Positions 12,994 through 25,266 of a DNA stretch of 64,000 nucleotides are shown here, piece after piece (position 1 is the first letter of the stretch; each line of letters opens with the position of its first letter). Below the pieces are notes generated by a model, which did not search any database, had not been told where the DNA came from, and saw only the letters and a list, made by a program, of their open reading frames with translations. The stretch covers positions 132,928,198 through 132,992,197 of the forward strand of contig NC_060246.1 in assembly GCF_921293095.1 (NCBI RefSeq). Reading direction: 5' to 3'. The translations under genes were made by a program, and so were the position numbers. This DNA comes from Ischnura elegans (Eukaryota > Arthropoda > Insecta > Odonata > Coenagrionidae).

Positions 12994-15820
12994 CTGAACG
13001 ATGTGAAAAGAGAAAGAGCAGCATATGGATGCTAGAACTACGGTGGGACGATGAGGACACTTTTTTCCAAAATAATTTTCTTAATACAGAAGGTAACCAT
13101 GATTGCATAGTTCATATTCTGAATGCCTTTTTGGATTTCAGGGGCCACAATCAATGTTTCGGGACAGCAGACGTCCATCATTATTTTAGAAATCCGTGAT
13201 ACAGCAAAAACTGCTATTATTTTAGAGAAATAAATGATGTATTTGGCCCATTTACCAAATTTTAAAGATGCTCAACCAGTTGCAACCATTTCTGGTTATG
13301 ATCATGAGTACATGAAAAGGCTGAGAAAATATGCAAATGAGAAAAAGAGGGGGCTGATAGAAGACCATTGACGGGTACAATGGTTTGTAACTATCCATGT
13401 TCCAATCAATTACCCACCAGCATTTAGGGGGTAATGGAAAACATCTACCCTCATCAATAGTCTTCACCTCCCTCTCCTTATCAGCATATATTCTTTGCGG
13501 AAGACTGTAAATGGTTGAAAACTGTTGAGGGTCATTAAAATCTGTTGAATGGACCAAGTACCTTCAATTTAAGTCAAAATTCAATCAATTTTCCTTGCTG
13601 AAAAATGACTTTACTATATCAATATATTGAGTATATTGATATTATTATAATATGAAATATTAGACAATGATTTAGGATAAAAACATATGCCACAGGAGTA
13701 TGAATTCCATTGTTAAGTGAACTATCATAATAATATATGAAAAATCTGCATTCATACATCAATGTCAGATCATCCAGTGACACGTTATAAATCAATAACT
13801 ATATGAAATATACTGCAATCAAATAACTAAAAATTTAGTTTTCATAGAATTTTAAAATGGGCAATTGATGTACAGAGCATTTTGTTTCAAGTAAAATTAA
13901 TTGGAGAGATTAGCATACAGCTTAATTATTGACTGAGTGAACCAAAAGAAAAACCCATGGTAATGTTGGGAAAATTTTACAATACAGGCGGTCCCCGACT
14001 TTCGTACACAATGCGTTCCCGAAAACTTGTACGAAAGTCGAATGTACGAAAGTCGAACATTACATTAAAGTTACAAAGTACATTAAACAGCACTCAAACG
14101 AAAAACCACAATTAGAAAGAAGATCTTACTAGTTTTATTGAAAGCTATTTGATGATGTCTAGTCAACTTCTTTCGAAAAATATCTTCAATGAAGGCTTTC
14201 TTCTTCTTTTGATAAAGGAGCCTATAGCAGGCAGTCTCTCTCCCAAATAAATCACCTAGATTAGAGTCAACTACCAACAATTCCCTTCATTATATACGTT
14301 CGTATTGTTCGCATATACTGCCATTTGAAACAATTAAATGTTGGGATGCGAAATAAACATCGCGGGAATTTTAAAAAAATTACAGACCAACGTCCGAAAG
14401 TCCGAACTTAGCGTATGAAAGTCAAGTAAAAGGTGTCCATTTTGAACGTACGAAAGTGCGAATTGTACGAAAGTCGAGTGTACGAAAGTCGAGGACCGCC
14501 TGTATAAACACATTGCTTATGAATGATGAGATTTTGCGTAATTTTCGACATGGCCTTGGATAGTACATTCCTTGCACTGTTAACTTCTGCCCCATTTCCT
14601 GATTTTTCACTCACACTGGGATGGCTTTTGTCGCATCCTTCTGCTAGCTGAATTTTAATTTTGGCTCATACTTTGCAGTTACATTAACTACCTCATGTTA
14701 CATTCACTACCTTAAATGCTAAAAAAATTTGTAGCAGGTTTAGCTCATTGGAAACTTCAACAACTTGGTGTAAGGATGATGATAAGACTCTTTAAGAATG
14801 ACATACATACTCAATTAGACTTATATGTACTAAGACATTGTTAACAGCGAACTTTTAAAATTATATCTGGTGTTTTCCAAGCATGCTAACTGGATGTATA
14901 TTTCTTGGGATTGCATTCGGGATAGAAGGTGCATTAAAAGGGTTTTATGGTCCGAATACTTTCTCATCAATAGGTTGAAATACATTCTTACTTGTGTTAA
15001 AAAATCTTCATTAGAATCATCCTTAATTATCAATGGCGATTTTTATTAGATAAGCACCTACGTGCTGTTGTATTTGATTACATTTTGTCTTTGAAAAATA
15101 ATAAATCATCATAGGAGACTTGAATTACCAATCATATTTACTACCTAAATGTATAAGATCAAACTCTGATGAGAGTAGGAATCAAATGTCATTCCACGCA
15201 AAAAGTTTATCTGCCCAACACTTTTACAGCTTTCAAGGGCCACAAGCTGCCTCAAGGTAAAAGTTATTTCTGCATCAATGTTACAACTTTAAATTTTGTT
15301 CTCAAACTTAGCTCATTCCCCACTCATTGCAAAGTTCTTATTCATAGAAAGAATAGTTGTACCAATAAAACCTACTACATGACAAAAGTACTGGAAATTA
15401 CTATGACACTACTGCATCATTTACGGCAAAGATGGAGCCTAAAATTAATGTAAAATATAAATGTACAATCCACTGTATTATCAAATGTTTTGCGATGCCA
15501 AATAATCCGCAATTCAGGGTCAAATAATAAGAATAAACTCAACGAGTAAGTAATATAAATATTTAATATCGTGAATTCAAGGTAAAAACTAAGAATAGGA
15601 ATAAAAAAAATTAAGTGCGACACAAATTCAAACTTAACATGTACAAAATCAGGATCATTACTAAGGGCTGCTGAATACCCTCAACGATTACTGTACCTCC
15701 AAGACTGATGAGATAATAACAGTGGCTAGTCAAAATGGCAAATCTAGAAAATACTTTTTTTAAGAGAAAGATAACATAAATAATTAGTGATATCATTTCA
15801 ATTAGTGATAATAATTTTAC
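12994..15820 (-). other. Hs3st-B intron 3
   Basis: AT-rich intron containing the Tigger/mariner-like MITE at 13985-14502. I see no other feature. Confidence 0.8.
13985..14502. mobile_element. Tigger/mariner-like MITE
   Basis: A 518-bp element with matching inverted ends, CAGGCGGTCCCCGACTTTCG at the left and the near-perfect complement at the right, flanked by TA on both sides. Repeats of the word TGTACGAAAGTCGA occur inside both ends. TA duplications and this end type fit the Tc1/mariner-Tigger group. No transposase is encoded. Confidence 0.8.
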
Positions 15821-16046
15821 CTGCACCCTTGCTATTTCAGCTGCTGGATCAACCACCAGCCTTTCACCACTCACAAAAAGTAGTTGGGAAAGGGGGAAGC
15901 TGTGAAGCCAACGTTCCAGGTGGCGAGCATAAACACCAATTTTCACTGGACCCCATGACGTATCGACGAGGCCACCACCACCATTTGATCCCATGCTTCC
16001 GTTGAGAAATGCCAACTCTTCAAATTTTCTCATACTCTTTTTTTTA
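15821..16046 (-). CDS. Hs3st-B: Hs3st-B exon 3
   Basis: The acceptor ttttgcag and donor TGCAG|gtaaaa frame residues 228-303. The segment contains [12 protein letters not shown], then a small Gly/Ser/Asn insertion (GSNGGGG), then [20 protein letters not shown] and LLFVSGERL, which line the substrate cleft and PAPS site in this family. The glycine-rich insertion is unusual but in frame. Confidence 0.95.
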
Positions 16047-17133
16047 CTGCAAAATAGAGATCCAAAGAAAAAGTTAATAGGAAGATCATATTTTGATTGC
16101 TCTATCAAAATCACAAGTACAGAGGACTCCCGATTATCTGGTTGCGGTTTATTCGGGTTGCGGAATATGCTTGCATGATTTTTACTATCCCTCAATTTTT
16201 CCCCTGATCTTAAAAATACATAAAATCGGATGCAAAATCATCGGAATTGATGTATTAATGTGAGGATACCCTGGGATTATCATTTCCGTTAGAATCCCCT
16301 TCGTGAAACGGAAGCGATCGCGTGGTAGCTGCATCCATGGGAGCACCGTGTTCATGTTTTCCAAGCTTCGCCTTGCGTGACCACGCTCCGTGATACTTGT
16401 ATCGCAGCAGTTGCAGCCCTGGCAACTTATGCGAGATGCAACTACGTGGTGTGGTGCCTGACAGTGTAGTTTCCGACGTCGAGCAATGGTTTTGAAGCAT
16501 TAAACCACTTTTCTGTACCCGTGATCACGCAGCCACAGATGTGTGGTTTTCGAAACCAGGCCTTTCATGGGGCATTAATAATACGAGTACAACCATGTTA
16601 TCACCACTAAAAAGATCGCAAACTGGCGAAGAAAGCTCTCAATGAGTCCGGGAAGCACTCTAAAATAACAGAATACCTGTTTAAATAATAATATGTAGTT
16701 TGTTTTTGGTAAATTATTAACACTGCAAGACATTCAAGTGAAAATTTGGGTTGTCCGTGTATTTGAAGTTATGTATAACTAATGAGTTCATAAAAGTTAT
16801 ATCTACCCTCACAGCAACTATGTAAACTTTCTTAAAACGTAGGCTTTAGTGGTGAGATTCATTGGTGTCAATAGCTTTTGGGAGCAGCTGAGTATTGTGC
16901 TCTGTCATGTGACCTTTCACGGCCATTGCAAGTCCCATCATTAGGCGATGAATGAATCATATTCCCTCGGACAGGTTTGAACATCAATACTTGTTCAACT
17001 ACATAGGAAAGCCCAATGCTTTACCACTATGCCAATTAGGTAAAGGTGCATTAGAAAAAGGAGTGATTTCAACGTTTTCTGTCGTTTACAGCAACAGGCA
17101 GCGCAAACGAGTTGCAATCGTTACAGCACTTTC

Positions 17134-17575
17134 CAACGACTCGTTAGACATTTTTAGCATAACACCTCAAATATCTTTAATTTCTGCCCTCTTGTTCCTG
17201 GGTTATCAGGCAATTTTTTAATACAAACTTTTGCATTGAGAAAACATCTAATTAAAAAAAATAATCACAAAAATGAAGTTTTTTTCATATTTTGTCAAAC
17301 TTTAGGGTCCATGCGCAACTGGAAGATGTCAACCAATTTTGATATTTACTTTGTCTAAACAATTTGTAAATGTTCCATGCAATTACTATTTCGATATTAA
17401 AAAAATGAGTGTTTTTGGTAGTATGCAACCCACCCCAGTTTGCAACCCGCAAGCCACCCAAAGATGTCTGCCTGGGGTGGTGTGTGCTCACTCTTGGTGT
17501 GATAACCCAGGAACAAAAGGGTAAAAAATTAAAGATATTTGACGCGTAACACTAAAAATGTCTAATGAGTCGTTG
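17134..17575. repeat. foldback element with ~75-bp inverted arms
   Basis: The left arm 17134-17208 (CAACGACTCGTTAGACATTT...) is the inverted complement of 17500-17575 with a few mismatches. About 290 bp lies between the arms. It probably derives from a DNA element; its class is unknown. Confidence 0.65.
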
Positions 17576-18095
17576 TAAAAACAGGAAAGTGATAGAATAT
17601 TCCAAGACATCCAGGTGACATCATCTTCAGTTATGTTCAAAAAACAACCAAAAATATCAAAATTTCAAACCTTAAAGTGCGATGCGGCACGTTTTCCCGG
17701 TATCCGATTGCAAAAATAATTTTCAAGATTTATTTTCTCACCAAATGGAACAAAACTGGGGGCATCCCAAAAGAAATTTGAAAATTTTAAAAATAAGGAC
17801 CACCCTAGTGAGGCATCTATGTTTTCACGAGTCTGCTAATAATTATTTTACAGAATTCACTACCTAGTTGTAATCATATCCACCATATATGCAATTTTAA
17901 AAACTTGTAATCGTGTATTATTTTACGTACATATATGCATTGAATTTCGTTAGGAGTATTATGAATTCATCAAATAAGTTTAATACATAATTTCCTTCCA
18001 CTATTAATCATTCATCATTTCCAGGAAATTTTTTGAAGAGCAATGATAAAAGTACCCAAAAAAATGAATACAACAAAAGATAAGATTATGAAGTG

Positions 18096-18400
18096 CAGGG
18101 GCGCAGCCAAAAATTAAGGCTAGGGGGGGTTTTAGGAGCAACTAATACTTAGGGTTGTGGGGGTATTGCATACCCGCCAGGGTGAGTGGGAGTTGCGTGG
18201 GCTCTCCCCAGAAAAAAATTTAAGATTAATGGTTCAAAGTGGCAAGATTTACGGCTTTCTGAGGGATATTTGATTAATCCTAACACTATTCTATAAGTAA
18301 TACTAATCCATTAAGTAAAATGGATTAAATTAAAAAAATTCTCTTGAGCTCTGCGGGGGGTTTTATCCCCCAAAACCCCCCCCCCCTCGCTGCGCCACTG
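18096..18400. mobile_element. hAT-like MITE
   Basis: The inverted ends CAGGGGCGCAGC and CAGTGGCGCAGC (read inward) are flanked by 8-bp near-duplicates, ATGAAGTG on the left and ATGTAGTG on the right. Eight-base duplications are typical of hAT transposons. The interior has G and C runs and no gene. The end sequence matches the element at 46363-46930. Confidence 0.7.
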
Positions 18401-20347
18401 ATGTAGTGCACCATTGCTGGCAAAACACCACGAATCACTGTTAATCATGGATTCCCATGGTAAATTATTGATCTTTCCCTGTGTATCATTGGAAATCGAA
18501 AATAAAAATTTCCCAAACATCACTTTTACTCAGCAACATGGTTTACATACACTTCAAAATAACTTTCCTACGAAATAACCTTTAATAGCGTGAGCAATAG
18601 AAATTGAAAAATTGTGGAAAATCACATTAAAATAGCTGAAATTCATGATAAAATTAAAGTTGTATATCCACGGGATAACCTCTGACTTTAGGTTAGAATT
18701 CACGTCACGGCATTTGGAATTTTGAATGTTCCTGATAAGAAAGAAAATTCAAGGATAACTCCTGGGTTTCAAGGCTAGGGACACCCTGCTCATATTAAAT
18801 TCATGAAAAGACCTAAACGTTTAAAGACTGTTGCGATACAAGAGAAAATTCCCCTAAAACACAATTTACAGTATGATTCGAAATATCTTAAGAAATTTCC
18901 AACCATCTATTTTCCGGTATATTTTCCCTTTGGCCATAATAAAACTGATCTTCAAAGTGTTTGTTCATTGTGATTCAATAGAAATTTGAGACCTGGCAGA
19001 AAAATACTGAATGGAGAATTTAATTTTGGAACCTGGGCCTTTTCTCCTGCTTACAAATAACTGAAAAATTATGATTATTAATTCAAAAAGAACAAATCTA
19101 ATGATAGACCAGAAACGTGAGTGATTCAGAGAATTTTATAAATTTACCCTGACATGGGTCACAATATTCGTCATATTAGTGCAGGATGACACAATCATGC
19201 CCTCAGACATGTAAAGAGAACTGGATGATAAAGTAAAACATACTATTTTTTGCCATGATTATTGCTCATTGTATGAATTGGGATTTTTTAAATGCAGAAG
19301 TGGCCATCATAGGGCACAGTCAGTAAATCAAGGGTGAACGTCTGAAAACCTCAATCATCACCGTCATCACGAGGAAAAACATCCAATAGCCACCAAGCCT
19401 TGAAAAAGTTTCAAAAGTCACATCACCAATGAAAAGATGACTTTTTTCAACAACTGCACTGAGTTTGTTGACTTGTGAATCGAGAGTAAGCATTTGATTC
19501 TGATGGCAGACAAGTGAAAATGGGCAAGTATGGCAGCCAATTTGCAGAGCTCAAGTCAATACTACCTGACAAAAAACTTTCCCAACACAAAACCTGCCAC
19601 TGAGTACTTTCATTTCTTTCCTCTTCCTGTATGAAACAGTGTGTAATCCATGTCTAGAATACTGAATTAACTTTCTACTTTTCAGTTTTTTCAGGTACTG
19701 TATATGAAGCCTTGCCATCCTAGCAATCCATCCTTGCCTAGCAATTGAGTCCATTGAAGCTTACATTAGCAAATATTATGAGATTAATTGTCTGCTGTTG
19801 ATTATATTCCTTGCTGTTTTTCTCGACTATTCCTTCACCAATTATGCCATCCTATGAGAACTGATTAAAGGATCCAACTGAAGATGGATCTCCCCATACA
19901 TCTATCTCTATGACATCTACATTTTTCAATCTTCTCTCCTCTTTGGTCACTAGGGGTGATAATTTTTGTCTCTTAAGTTTAGTTTTGTCTCTTAAGTTGA
20001 AATTTTCAGCTCATTCCCACTAATGATTGAGGCAGGCATTCAGTGGCATCTTTAACTTTTCTTTAAGTTGCATGCAACAGTTTTAAATTCAATCATAGCT
20101 CATTTCAACATGGTAATTTCAGTGTAAATCTGCATGAAAATTCTATCAAATGTACTACAAGACCTTCTGATGGTGTTTCCACTGATCAGCGTGTAATGGA
20201 TATGATAGATGGGTCGAAAAATTCTATACGCTGGACTTTTCTTAACTTTGAGTTAGAAGGGAAGCAGTTTTTTTTTAGATAGATCGCGGTAAACCAATTT
20301 TCAGATAGAATACTTTTAATGATGAGGAAGGTTTTAGTTACACATAC

Positions 20348-20521
20348 CTGGCAGCTTGTGTGTAGTCGGAAATGGCTCGTGTGACAGGATCTCTAACTAC
20401 GATGAGAAGTTTTGCTTTAGGATTCATGCGGCGAACACGTTGCGGAACTTCCCGAGTAACAAAATAACTGGGCGTTTTCTCCATTGTCACCTGACCCTCA
20501 AGAGTGGCAGGCATATGACGT
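20348..20521 (-). CDS. Hs3st-B: Hs3st-B exon 2
   Basis: Bounded by acceptor tttcag and donor CCAG|gtatgt. It encodes residues 170 (last base) to 228 (first two bases), including MEKTPSYF and the 3'-phosphate-binding [11 protein letters not shown], the most conserved block of the family. Phase joins exactly to both neighbours. Confidence 0.95.
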
Positions 20522-20909
20522 CTGAAAAAAAAATATTTTTGACATGAAACCAATGAAATTAATTATCTGACTTAAAAGTATAAGTTCAGCATTCATTCTC
20601 ATGAGAGGCAATCATCCCAAAGCACGCCGGCTTCAGAATAAAACGAACTCGGCACAATGAGACAACAAAGGCCAACTAGATTTCGCAGTTTTGACAGAGA
20701 AAAGAGCTATTCCATTGAATTCAATACCGTACAAGTAATGTAAAACAGGGCAAGGCATTGTTTACAGTACATCCTTCACCACAAGATTCTAAAATTAGGA
20801 GACAATTCACAAGAACGGCTTTATACCGGTTCCCATACGGGTAAGAATTGGCAGGGAACTTTACTAATAGAAAATCAAAAACTGGTCAAAAACTTATATC
20901 TGACCTCAT

Positions 20910-21070
20910 TGTTCTATTGCAGGAAAACACAAGAGTCCATTAGGAAATAAACTTTTAATTCTGGGCTATGCACGATACAACGCATGGCGTAGTCCCGCCA
21001 ACAACTGCCGGGCGTGCCCCGTCCTCACATGTCTTATCCTTGGGACAGGGCTACCACCCTGGATACAACA
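20910..21070 (-). repeat. 3' LTR of gypsy element
   Basis: Identical to the 5' LTR across all 161 bp. The inner side abuts a purine-rich tract and the outer side abuts CTCAT. Confidence 0.95.
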
Positions 21071-21083
21071 ACTCCCCTCCACT
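21071..21083 (-). other. polypurine tract of gypsy element
   Basis: The purine-rich string GTGGAGGGGAGT immediately precedes the 3' LTR on the minus strand, the expected position for the plus-strand DNA primer. Confidence 0.75.
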
Positions 21084-21135
21084 AAAATAACCCTTTACAA
21101 ACATGAAAATTAAATACATGAAAACATAAGACACA

Positions 21136-24126
21136 TTACATAAGAAAATCATTCAAATATTTTGGTGGCTGCCTTTTTCGTGATGGGCGACTCAAGGGAG
21201 TAGAACAAGGCTTAGCCAATACAGGGCTTCTAGGCAAGGGTTCATGAGTATTCTCATGGGTAGCAGATCCTGGACTGTCTGACTCGGAAATATCATTTTG
21301 GGGAAGTGGGATTTTAGCAACCTCCTCGGTATTGACATTAGCAGGTGGGGTAAACTCATTTCTCTTATCTTCACAGGACACAATTCTTGGACGAAGGAAT
21401 TGAAGGGAGACATTTTTTTTTAGTTTCCCATCACACAAGACATCAAAGGACTTGGCACTCACTTGCTTTACTATTGTCGCAGGTTTCCATTGTTTTACAT
21501 TGTGTTTAACACCCTGTGTCCACACCGTATCACCCTCTTTCAATTCCGGTAATTTAGTGTTATGTTTGGAGGCCACCTTCTCATTACAGGAAGTCACCCG
21601 GTCTTCCACAATGCTCATTGGATTTAATAGGGACAACTTTGTTCTAAGCTTCCTCCCCAGGAATAACTCTGCAGGTTCTATCTTAGTTATAGTGTGTGGC
21701 GTCGTACGATAAGCCATTAGGAATTTGTTAATCCTACGCTGCAAGGACAATACTTCACATGATTTATCAAGCACCGATTTCTTTAGAGCCTGTTTTACAT
21801 GCTGCACAGTTTTCTCTGCCTGACCATTTGCTCTTGGTAAGTATGGGGGAGAAAACAGATGTTTGGCACCCATACTAGTAAGAAACTCACTAATTTCTTG
21901 GGACTGAAAAGGTGGGCCATTATCGGAGACAAACACTTTAAACAACCCATATGCAGCTGTCATGGACTCAAGTTTTTCAATTACTGCAGAAGAACTTGTT
22001 TCCTTCATAATTGCAACAATCGGCCACTTAGAATAAGCATCTACCACAATAAGCAATGTCTTATTTTCTACATAACAAAAGTCGGCATGAACTCTCTCCC
22101 ACTTAGATTTTGGCCATGCCCAAGGAGAAAATGGTATTTGAGGAAGTGAGTTTTGGACCTGTTGACATGGCTCACAAGAAGCTACCATAATTTCAATGTC
22201 CTGGTCAAGAGTGGGCCAATAGACATAACCACGAGCAAGTGCTTTCATTTTACTCATTCCTGGGTGTTGATCATGCAACAAATTTAAGACATCACGTTGT
22301 AGAGCTTTTGGGATACAAACTTTCGAACCATAGGTGACACACTGGTTATTAATAGAGAGTTCTAACTGTCTCTTAAAGTAAGGTTGTAACCGCAGATCAT
22401 CACATTTAGAGGGCCAGCCATGCTGGATGTACATCCGTACTTTTAATAAATCAGGATCTTTTTCTGTGGCTAGCACAATCAACTGGGCATTCAAAGGTAC
22501 ACCTAATGTCTTAACTAAACATATTACATTTTCAGGAGACTCCACTGGTGTATCATCTGCCAATGGAAGTCTGCTTAAAACATCAGCATGAGGGATATTT
22601 ATCCCTTTTTTATACACAATCTTAAATCTGTAGCCATGCAGTAATACTGCCCAACGCTGAAGACGTGCAGCAGCGAGGGGCTTGACACCAGTCTTTGACC
22701 CAAAAATTATTGTGAGAGAACTGTGGTCAGTAACCAGTTCAAATTCTCTCCCCCAAAGAAATTTGTTAAAATGGGTGACACCAAAAATTACTGCTGCAGC
22801 CTCTCTCTCCACTTGAGCATAATTGCGTTCGGTGGAGGTAAAAGTTTTTGAGGCAAAGCCCACTGGGCGCTCTTCCCCTGAAGGGAGAATGTGAGATAGA
22901 ACTGCCCCAGCCCCAACTTGAGAGGCATCACAAGTTAGTCTAATAGGTAACTTAAGGGAATAAGGAATAAGTACCTGGCTACTACTAAGGGCTGTCTTAC
23001 ATTTTGCAAAGGCTTCCTTTTGTTCTTTAACCCAAGACCAAGGGAAATCTTTCTTCAATAGTTTATTTAAGGGTTCCATAAAAGTAGATGCATCTGGGAG
23101 GAATTTATAATAGAATTTGACAGCTCCTAGGAAACTACTCAACTCAGACACATTTGAAGGCGCACCCATATTCACAATAGCCTTAACCTTAGATTCTTCA
23201 ACATGTAACCCATGAGAATCTAGCACATGACCTAAAAATATGACTCTGTTAACAAAAAATTCACACTTAGGTACGTTAATGACAATGTTATGTTGGGCCA
23301 ATCGCCCTAATACCTGTTTTAAAACAGAGGAACAGTCACACCAATTTTCAGCATAAATAAGAATATCATCAAGATACACAAATAAGTTAGGAATACCCTG
23401 TAAGATTTTTTCAACGGTTTGCTGGAAAATAGCGGGCGCAGAAGCTATCCCATACAGCATTCTCTTTACTTTAAAACAACCTACATGGGTGCTCAAAGTT
23501 AATATAGATTGTGATTCTTTACCAACGGCTAACTGTAGATATGCCTGAGAAAGATCAATTTTACAGAAACACTCACCTTTTAGTAAAGACAAATCGTCTA
23601 TCAGTGGTAGTGGGTAATGATCCATACTCAGACAACGGTTTACTGAACAACTGTAATCCCCACAGATTCTCACCTCGCCATTGGATTTCGGGACCACTAC
23701 AATTGGAGTACCCCACTGTGTGTTGGTCGTGGGCTCCAAAATCCCTTGTTCAACCATTTTTTTCAACTCTTTTCTTACCTTGTCTCGCAATGGAATAGGC
23801 ACTTGTCTATGAGATACAAAAACTGGTACAGAATCTGGTTTCAATACAATCTGGGCGACATAACCCTTGATTAGCCCAGGCTTTCCAGAGAATACAGAAG
23901 GGAACTCTTTCTTAAGATCCTCTAACACAGTTTTACCATTGGCAACCACATTTACAGCTTTCTTTGGAAAAAGACTGTACCAATTTATAGGAAGCACTTC
24001 TAGCCACGGAAGACCCATCAAGCAATGAAACTTCCCTTTGTGCACAACCAGAGGTAGGTAACACATATTCAATTCCTTCAAACATAACATTAACCTGACA
24101 TTCGCCGAGTAATGATAAGGGGGCAC
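21136..24126 (-). CDS. pol: gypsy Pol: reverse transcriptase, RNase H, integrase
   Basis: This 996-residue frame overlaps the Gag frame by 194 nt and is offset +1 relative to it. In order: the protease tail with the LPLVV...LMGLPWL pattern; reverse transcriptase with the catalytic FVYLDDILIYAE; RNase H (TCDASQVGAGAVL, then E and D residues; DHSSL); the integrase zinc-binding region (HPGMSKMKALARGYVYWP...CEPCQ) and core with D...D...E (ADFCYV, VSDNGPPF, and a downstream Glu); and a C-terminal tail. All key residues look intact. Because the frame begins with the end of the protease, natural expression would need a frameshift; the listed ATG at 24126 is probably not a real start. Confidence 0.92.
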   Translation of the reverse strand: MPPYHYSANVRLMLCLKELNMCYLPLVVHKGKFHCLMGLPWLEVLPINWYSLFPKKAVNVVANGKTVLEDLKKEFPSVFSGKPGLIKGYVAQIVLKPDSVPVFVSHRQVPIPLRDKVRKELKKMVEQGILEPTTNTQWGTPIVVVPKSNGEVRICGDYSCSVNRCLSMDHYPLPLIDDLSLLKGECFCKIDLSQAYLQLAVGKESQSILTLSTHVGCFKVKRMLYGIASAPAIFQQTVEKILQGIPNLFVYLDDILIYAENWCDCSSVLKQVLGRLAQHNIVINVPKCEFFVNRVIFLGHVLDSHGLHVEESKVKAIVNMGAPSNVSELSSFLGAVKFYYKFLPDASTFMEPLNKLLKKDFPWSWVKEQKEAFAKCKTALSSSQVLIPYSLKLPIRLTCDASQVGAGAVLSHILPSGEERPVGFASKTFTSTERNYAQVEREAAAVIFGVTHFNKFLWGREFELVTDHSSLTIIFGSKTGVKPLAAARLQRWAVLLHGYRFKIVYKKGINIPHADVLSRLPLADDTPVESPENVICLVKTLGVPLNAQLIVLATEKDPDLLKVRMYIQHGWPSKCDDLRLQPYFKRQLELSINNQCVTYGSKVCIPKALQRDVLNLLHDQHPGMSKMKALARGYVYWPTLDQDIEIMVASCEPCQQVQNSLPQIPFSPWAWPKSKWERVHADFCYVENKTLLIVVDAYSKWPIVAIMKETSSSAVIEKLESMTAAYGLFKVFVSDNGPPFQSQEISEFLTSMGAKHLFSPPYLPRANGQAEKTVQHVKQALKKSVLDKSCEVLSLQRRINKFLMAYRTTPHTITKIEPAELFLGRKLRTKLSLLNPMSIVEDRVTSCNEKVASKHNTKLPELKEGDTVWTQGVKHNVKQWKPATIVKQVSAKSFDVLCDGKLKKNVSLQFLRPRIVSCEDKRNEFTPPANVNTEEVAKIPLPQNDISESDSPGSATHENTHEPLPRSPVLAKPCSTPLSRPSRKRQPPKYLNDFLM

Positions 24127-25108
24127 TGGAACAATTGTATAACCTAGAGGTGGGCGTCAACTTCAAGTGGCTTAAATGTTTCTTATAAATATCTTCTCCT
24201 ACACAGGATGCATCTGCGGCCGAATCTATTTGCATAGTTACAGGTGCACCATTAATCTGAACAGTCAACGTGCGCCGATTTCGTTGGGTTCCCTGCACTT
24301 GATGCAACTGCAACAACCCCACATACCTGTGGCAGTCTTCGTCACTAGATTCCTCTGGTGTCTGTTCTAGCACGGATTTTACCATCTTTTTCATTTTGAA
24401 CTTATCTTTACTCTTTTGACGGCAGAATTTCACTGAATGCCCGTCCTTGCCACAATGGGTACACTTCAAAGGCTTGTCACATGAGTTAGCATAGTGAGGC
24501 CCTCCACAATTAAAACATTTCACAATGTTCTTTGGTGATAATGGCTTACAGTGAGGTTGAGATCTCTTATTAATTACCGAAACTGAGGCAGGACTATCCC
24601 CAGTGCTTTTGGCGTATTCCGCAGATCCTTCCATATAGCACGCTTTGGCCACGAATCTCTTAAAAGGAACATTTTCGCCAGCCAATTTAGTGGTTATTTC
24701 TTCACTATTAAGACCATACAGAAATTGGTCAATTAATCTATCTTCCATACTGTTCCCAAAATCACAGGTGGCAGCCAACTTCTTTAACGCCAGGGCATAC
24801 TCCGAAAAACTTTCATTGGGTTCTCGAACACGACGTTGAAAGATCAGCCTCTCAGCACGAAAGAAGCGCACCGGTGTAAATATGGTCTTAAGCTCCTCCA
24901 CTAATTGTTCGTAAGTCAGCTGGTCCGGTGTGAGAGGGTGAAGATTCACAGCTAGCTTCTCCAATGCTGCCCCTCCTATGTGACCAATTAAGAAATCCTT
25001 CTTGCCGAGATCCTCAACAGGAGGACGTAATGTCCTCATATAGCTGTTTAGGCGCAGAAGGTAGGTCGAGATGCTCTCGACACTTTGATCAAAAACTCCT
25101 ATACTCAT
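23933..25108 (-). CDS. gag: gypsy Gag with protease N-terminal part
   Basis: This is a 391-residue reading frame. The N-terminal about 190 residues look like a retrotransposon capsid (FFRAERLIFQRRVREPNESF region). Two zinc knuckles follow, CFNCGGPHYANSC and CTHCGKDGHSVKFC (about residues 198-232). An aspartic-protease active site, QIDSAADASCVG, is near residue 296; DSA replaces the usual DTG/DSG. The protease C-terminal half is encoded in the overlapping downstream frame, so the last ~25 residues here are probably out-of-frame filler. The start at 25108 is the first Met and lies about 160 bp inside the 5' LTR. Confidence 0.9.
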   Translation of the reverse strand: MSIGVFDQSVESISTYLLRLNSYMRTLRPPVEDLGKKDFLIGHIGGAALEKLAVNLHPLTPDQLTYEQLVEELKTIFTPVRFFRAERLIFQRRVREPNESFSEYALALKKLAATCDFGNSMEDRLIDQFLYGLNSEEITTKLAGENVPFKRFVAKACYMEGSAEYAKSTGDSPASVSVINKRSQPHCKPLSPKNIVKCFNCGGPHYANSCDKPLKCTHCGKDGHSVKFCRQKSKDKFKMKKMVKSVLEQTPEESSDEDCHRYVGLLQLHQVQGTQRNRRTLTVQINGAPVTMQIDSAADASCVGEDIYKKHLSHLKLTPTSRLYNCSSAPLSLLGECQVNVMFEGIEYVLPTSGCAQREVSLLDGSSVARSASYKLVQSFSKESCKCGCQW

Positions 25109-25250
25109 ATTTAGGCAATAGGTCCGTGAAGATACAGAATGGCACGTACCACAGGCGCGGTCGACCGATCAGTTTTTTTTTCCCGAAACTCACGTAAAGC
25201 CTCAACCACACGACACATAACCCACGACAGTATCGGACTCCAAATATCCC

Positions 25251-25263
25251 GTCCTCGTCGCCA
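25251..25263 (-). other. primer-binding site of gypsy element
   Basis: TGGCGACGAGGAC lies three bases inside the 5' LTR and starts with TGG, the complement of a tRNA CCA end. The priming tRNA was not identified. Confidence 0.6.
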
Positions 25264-25266
25264 AAT

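Larger units (their letters stand above)
16047..20347 (-). other. Hs3st-B intron 2
   Basis: AT-rich intron containing a foldback element (arms 17134-17208 and 17500-17575) and a hAT-like MITE (18096-18400). A single transposon-end-like sequence, ACTCCCGATTATCTGG, occurs near 16125 without a visible partner. Nothing else is recognised. Confidence 0.8.

Noticed and set aside
15611-15820. Extension of the long minus-strand frame beyond the sulfotransferase exon 3
   Set aside because: The exon ends at a clear donor (15821); the rest is intron read-through with no homology.
16110-16160. Transposon-end-like sequence ACTCCCGATTATCTGG
   Set aside because: No inverted partner or target duplication found nearby, so no element could be defined.
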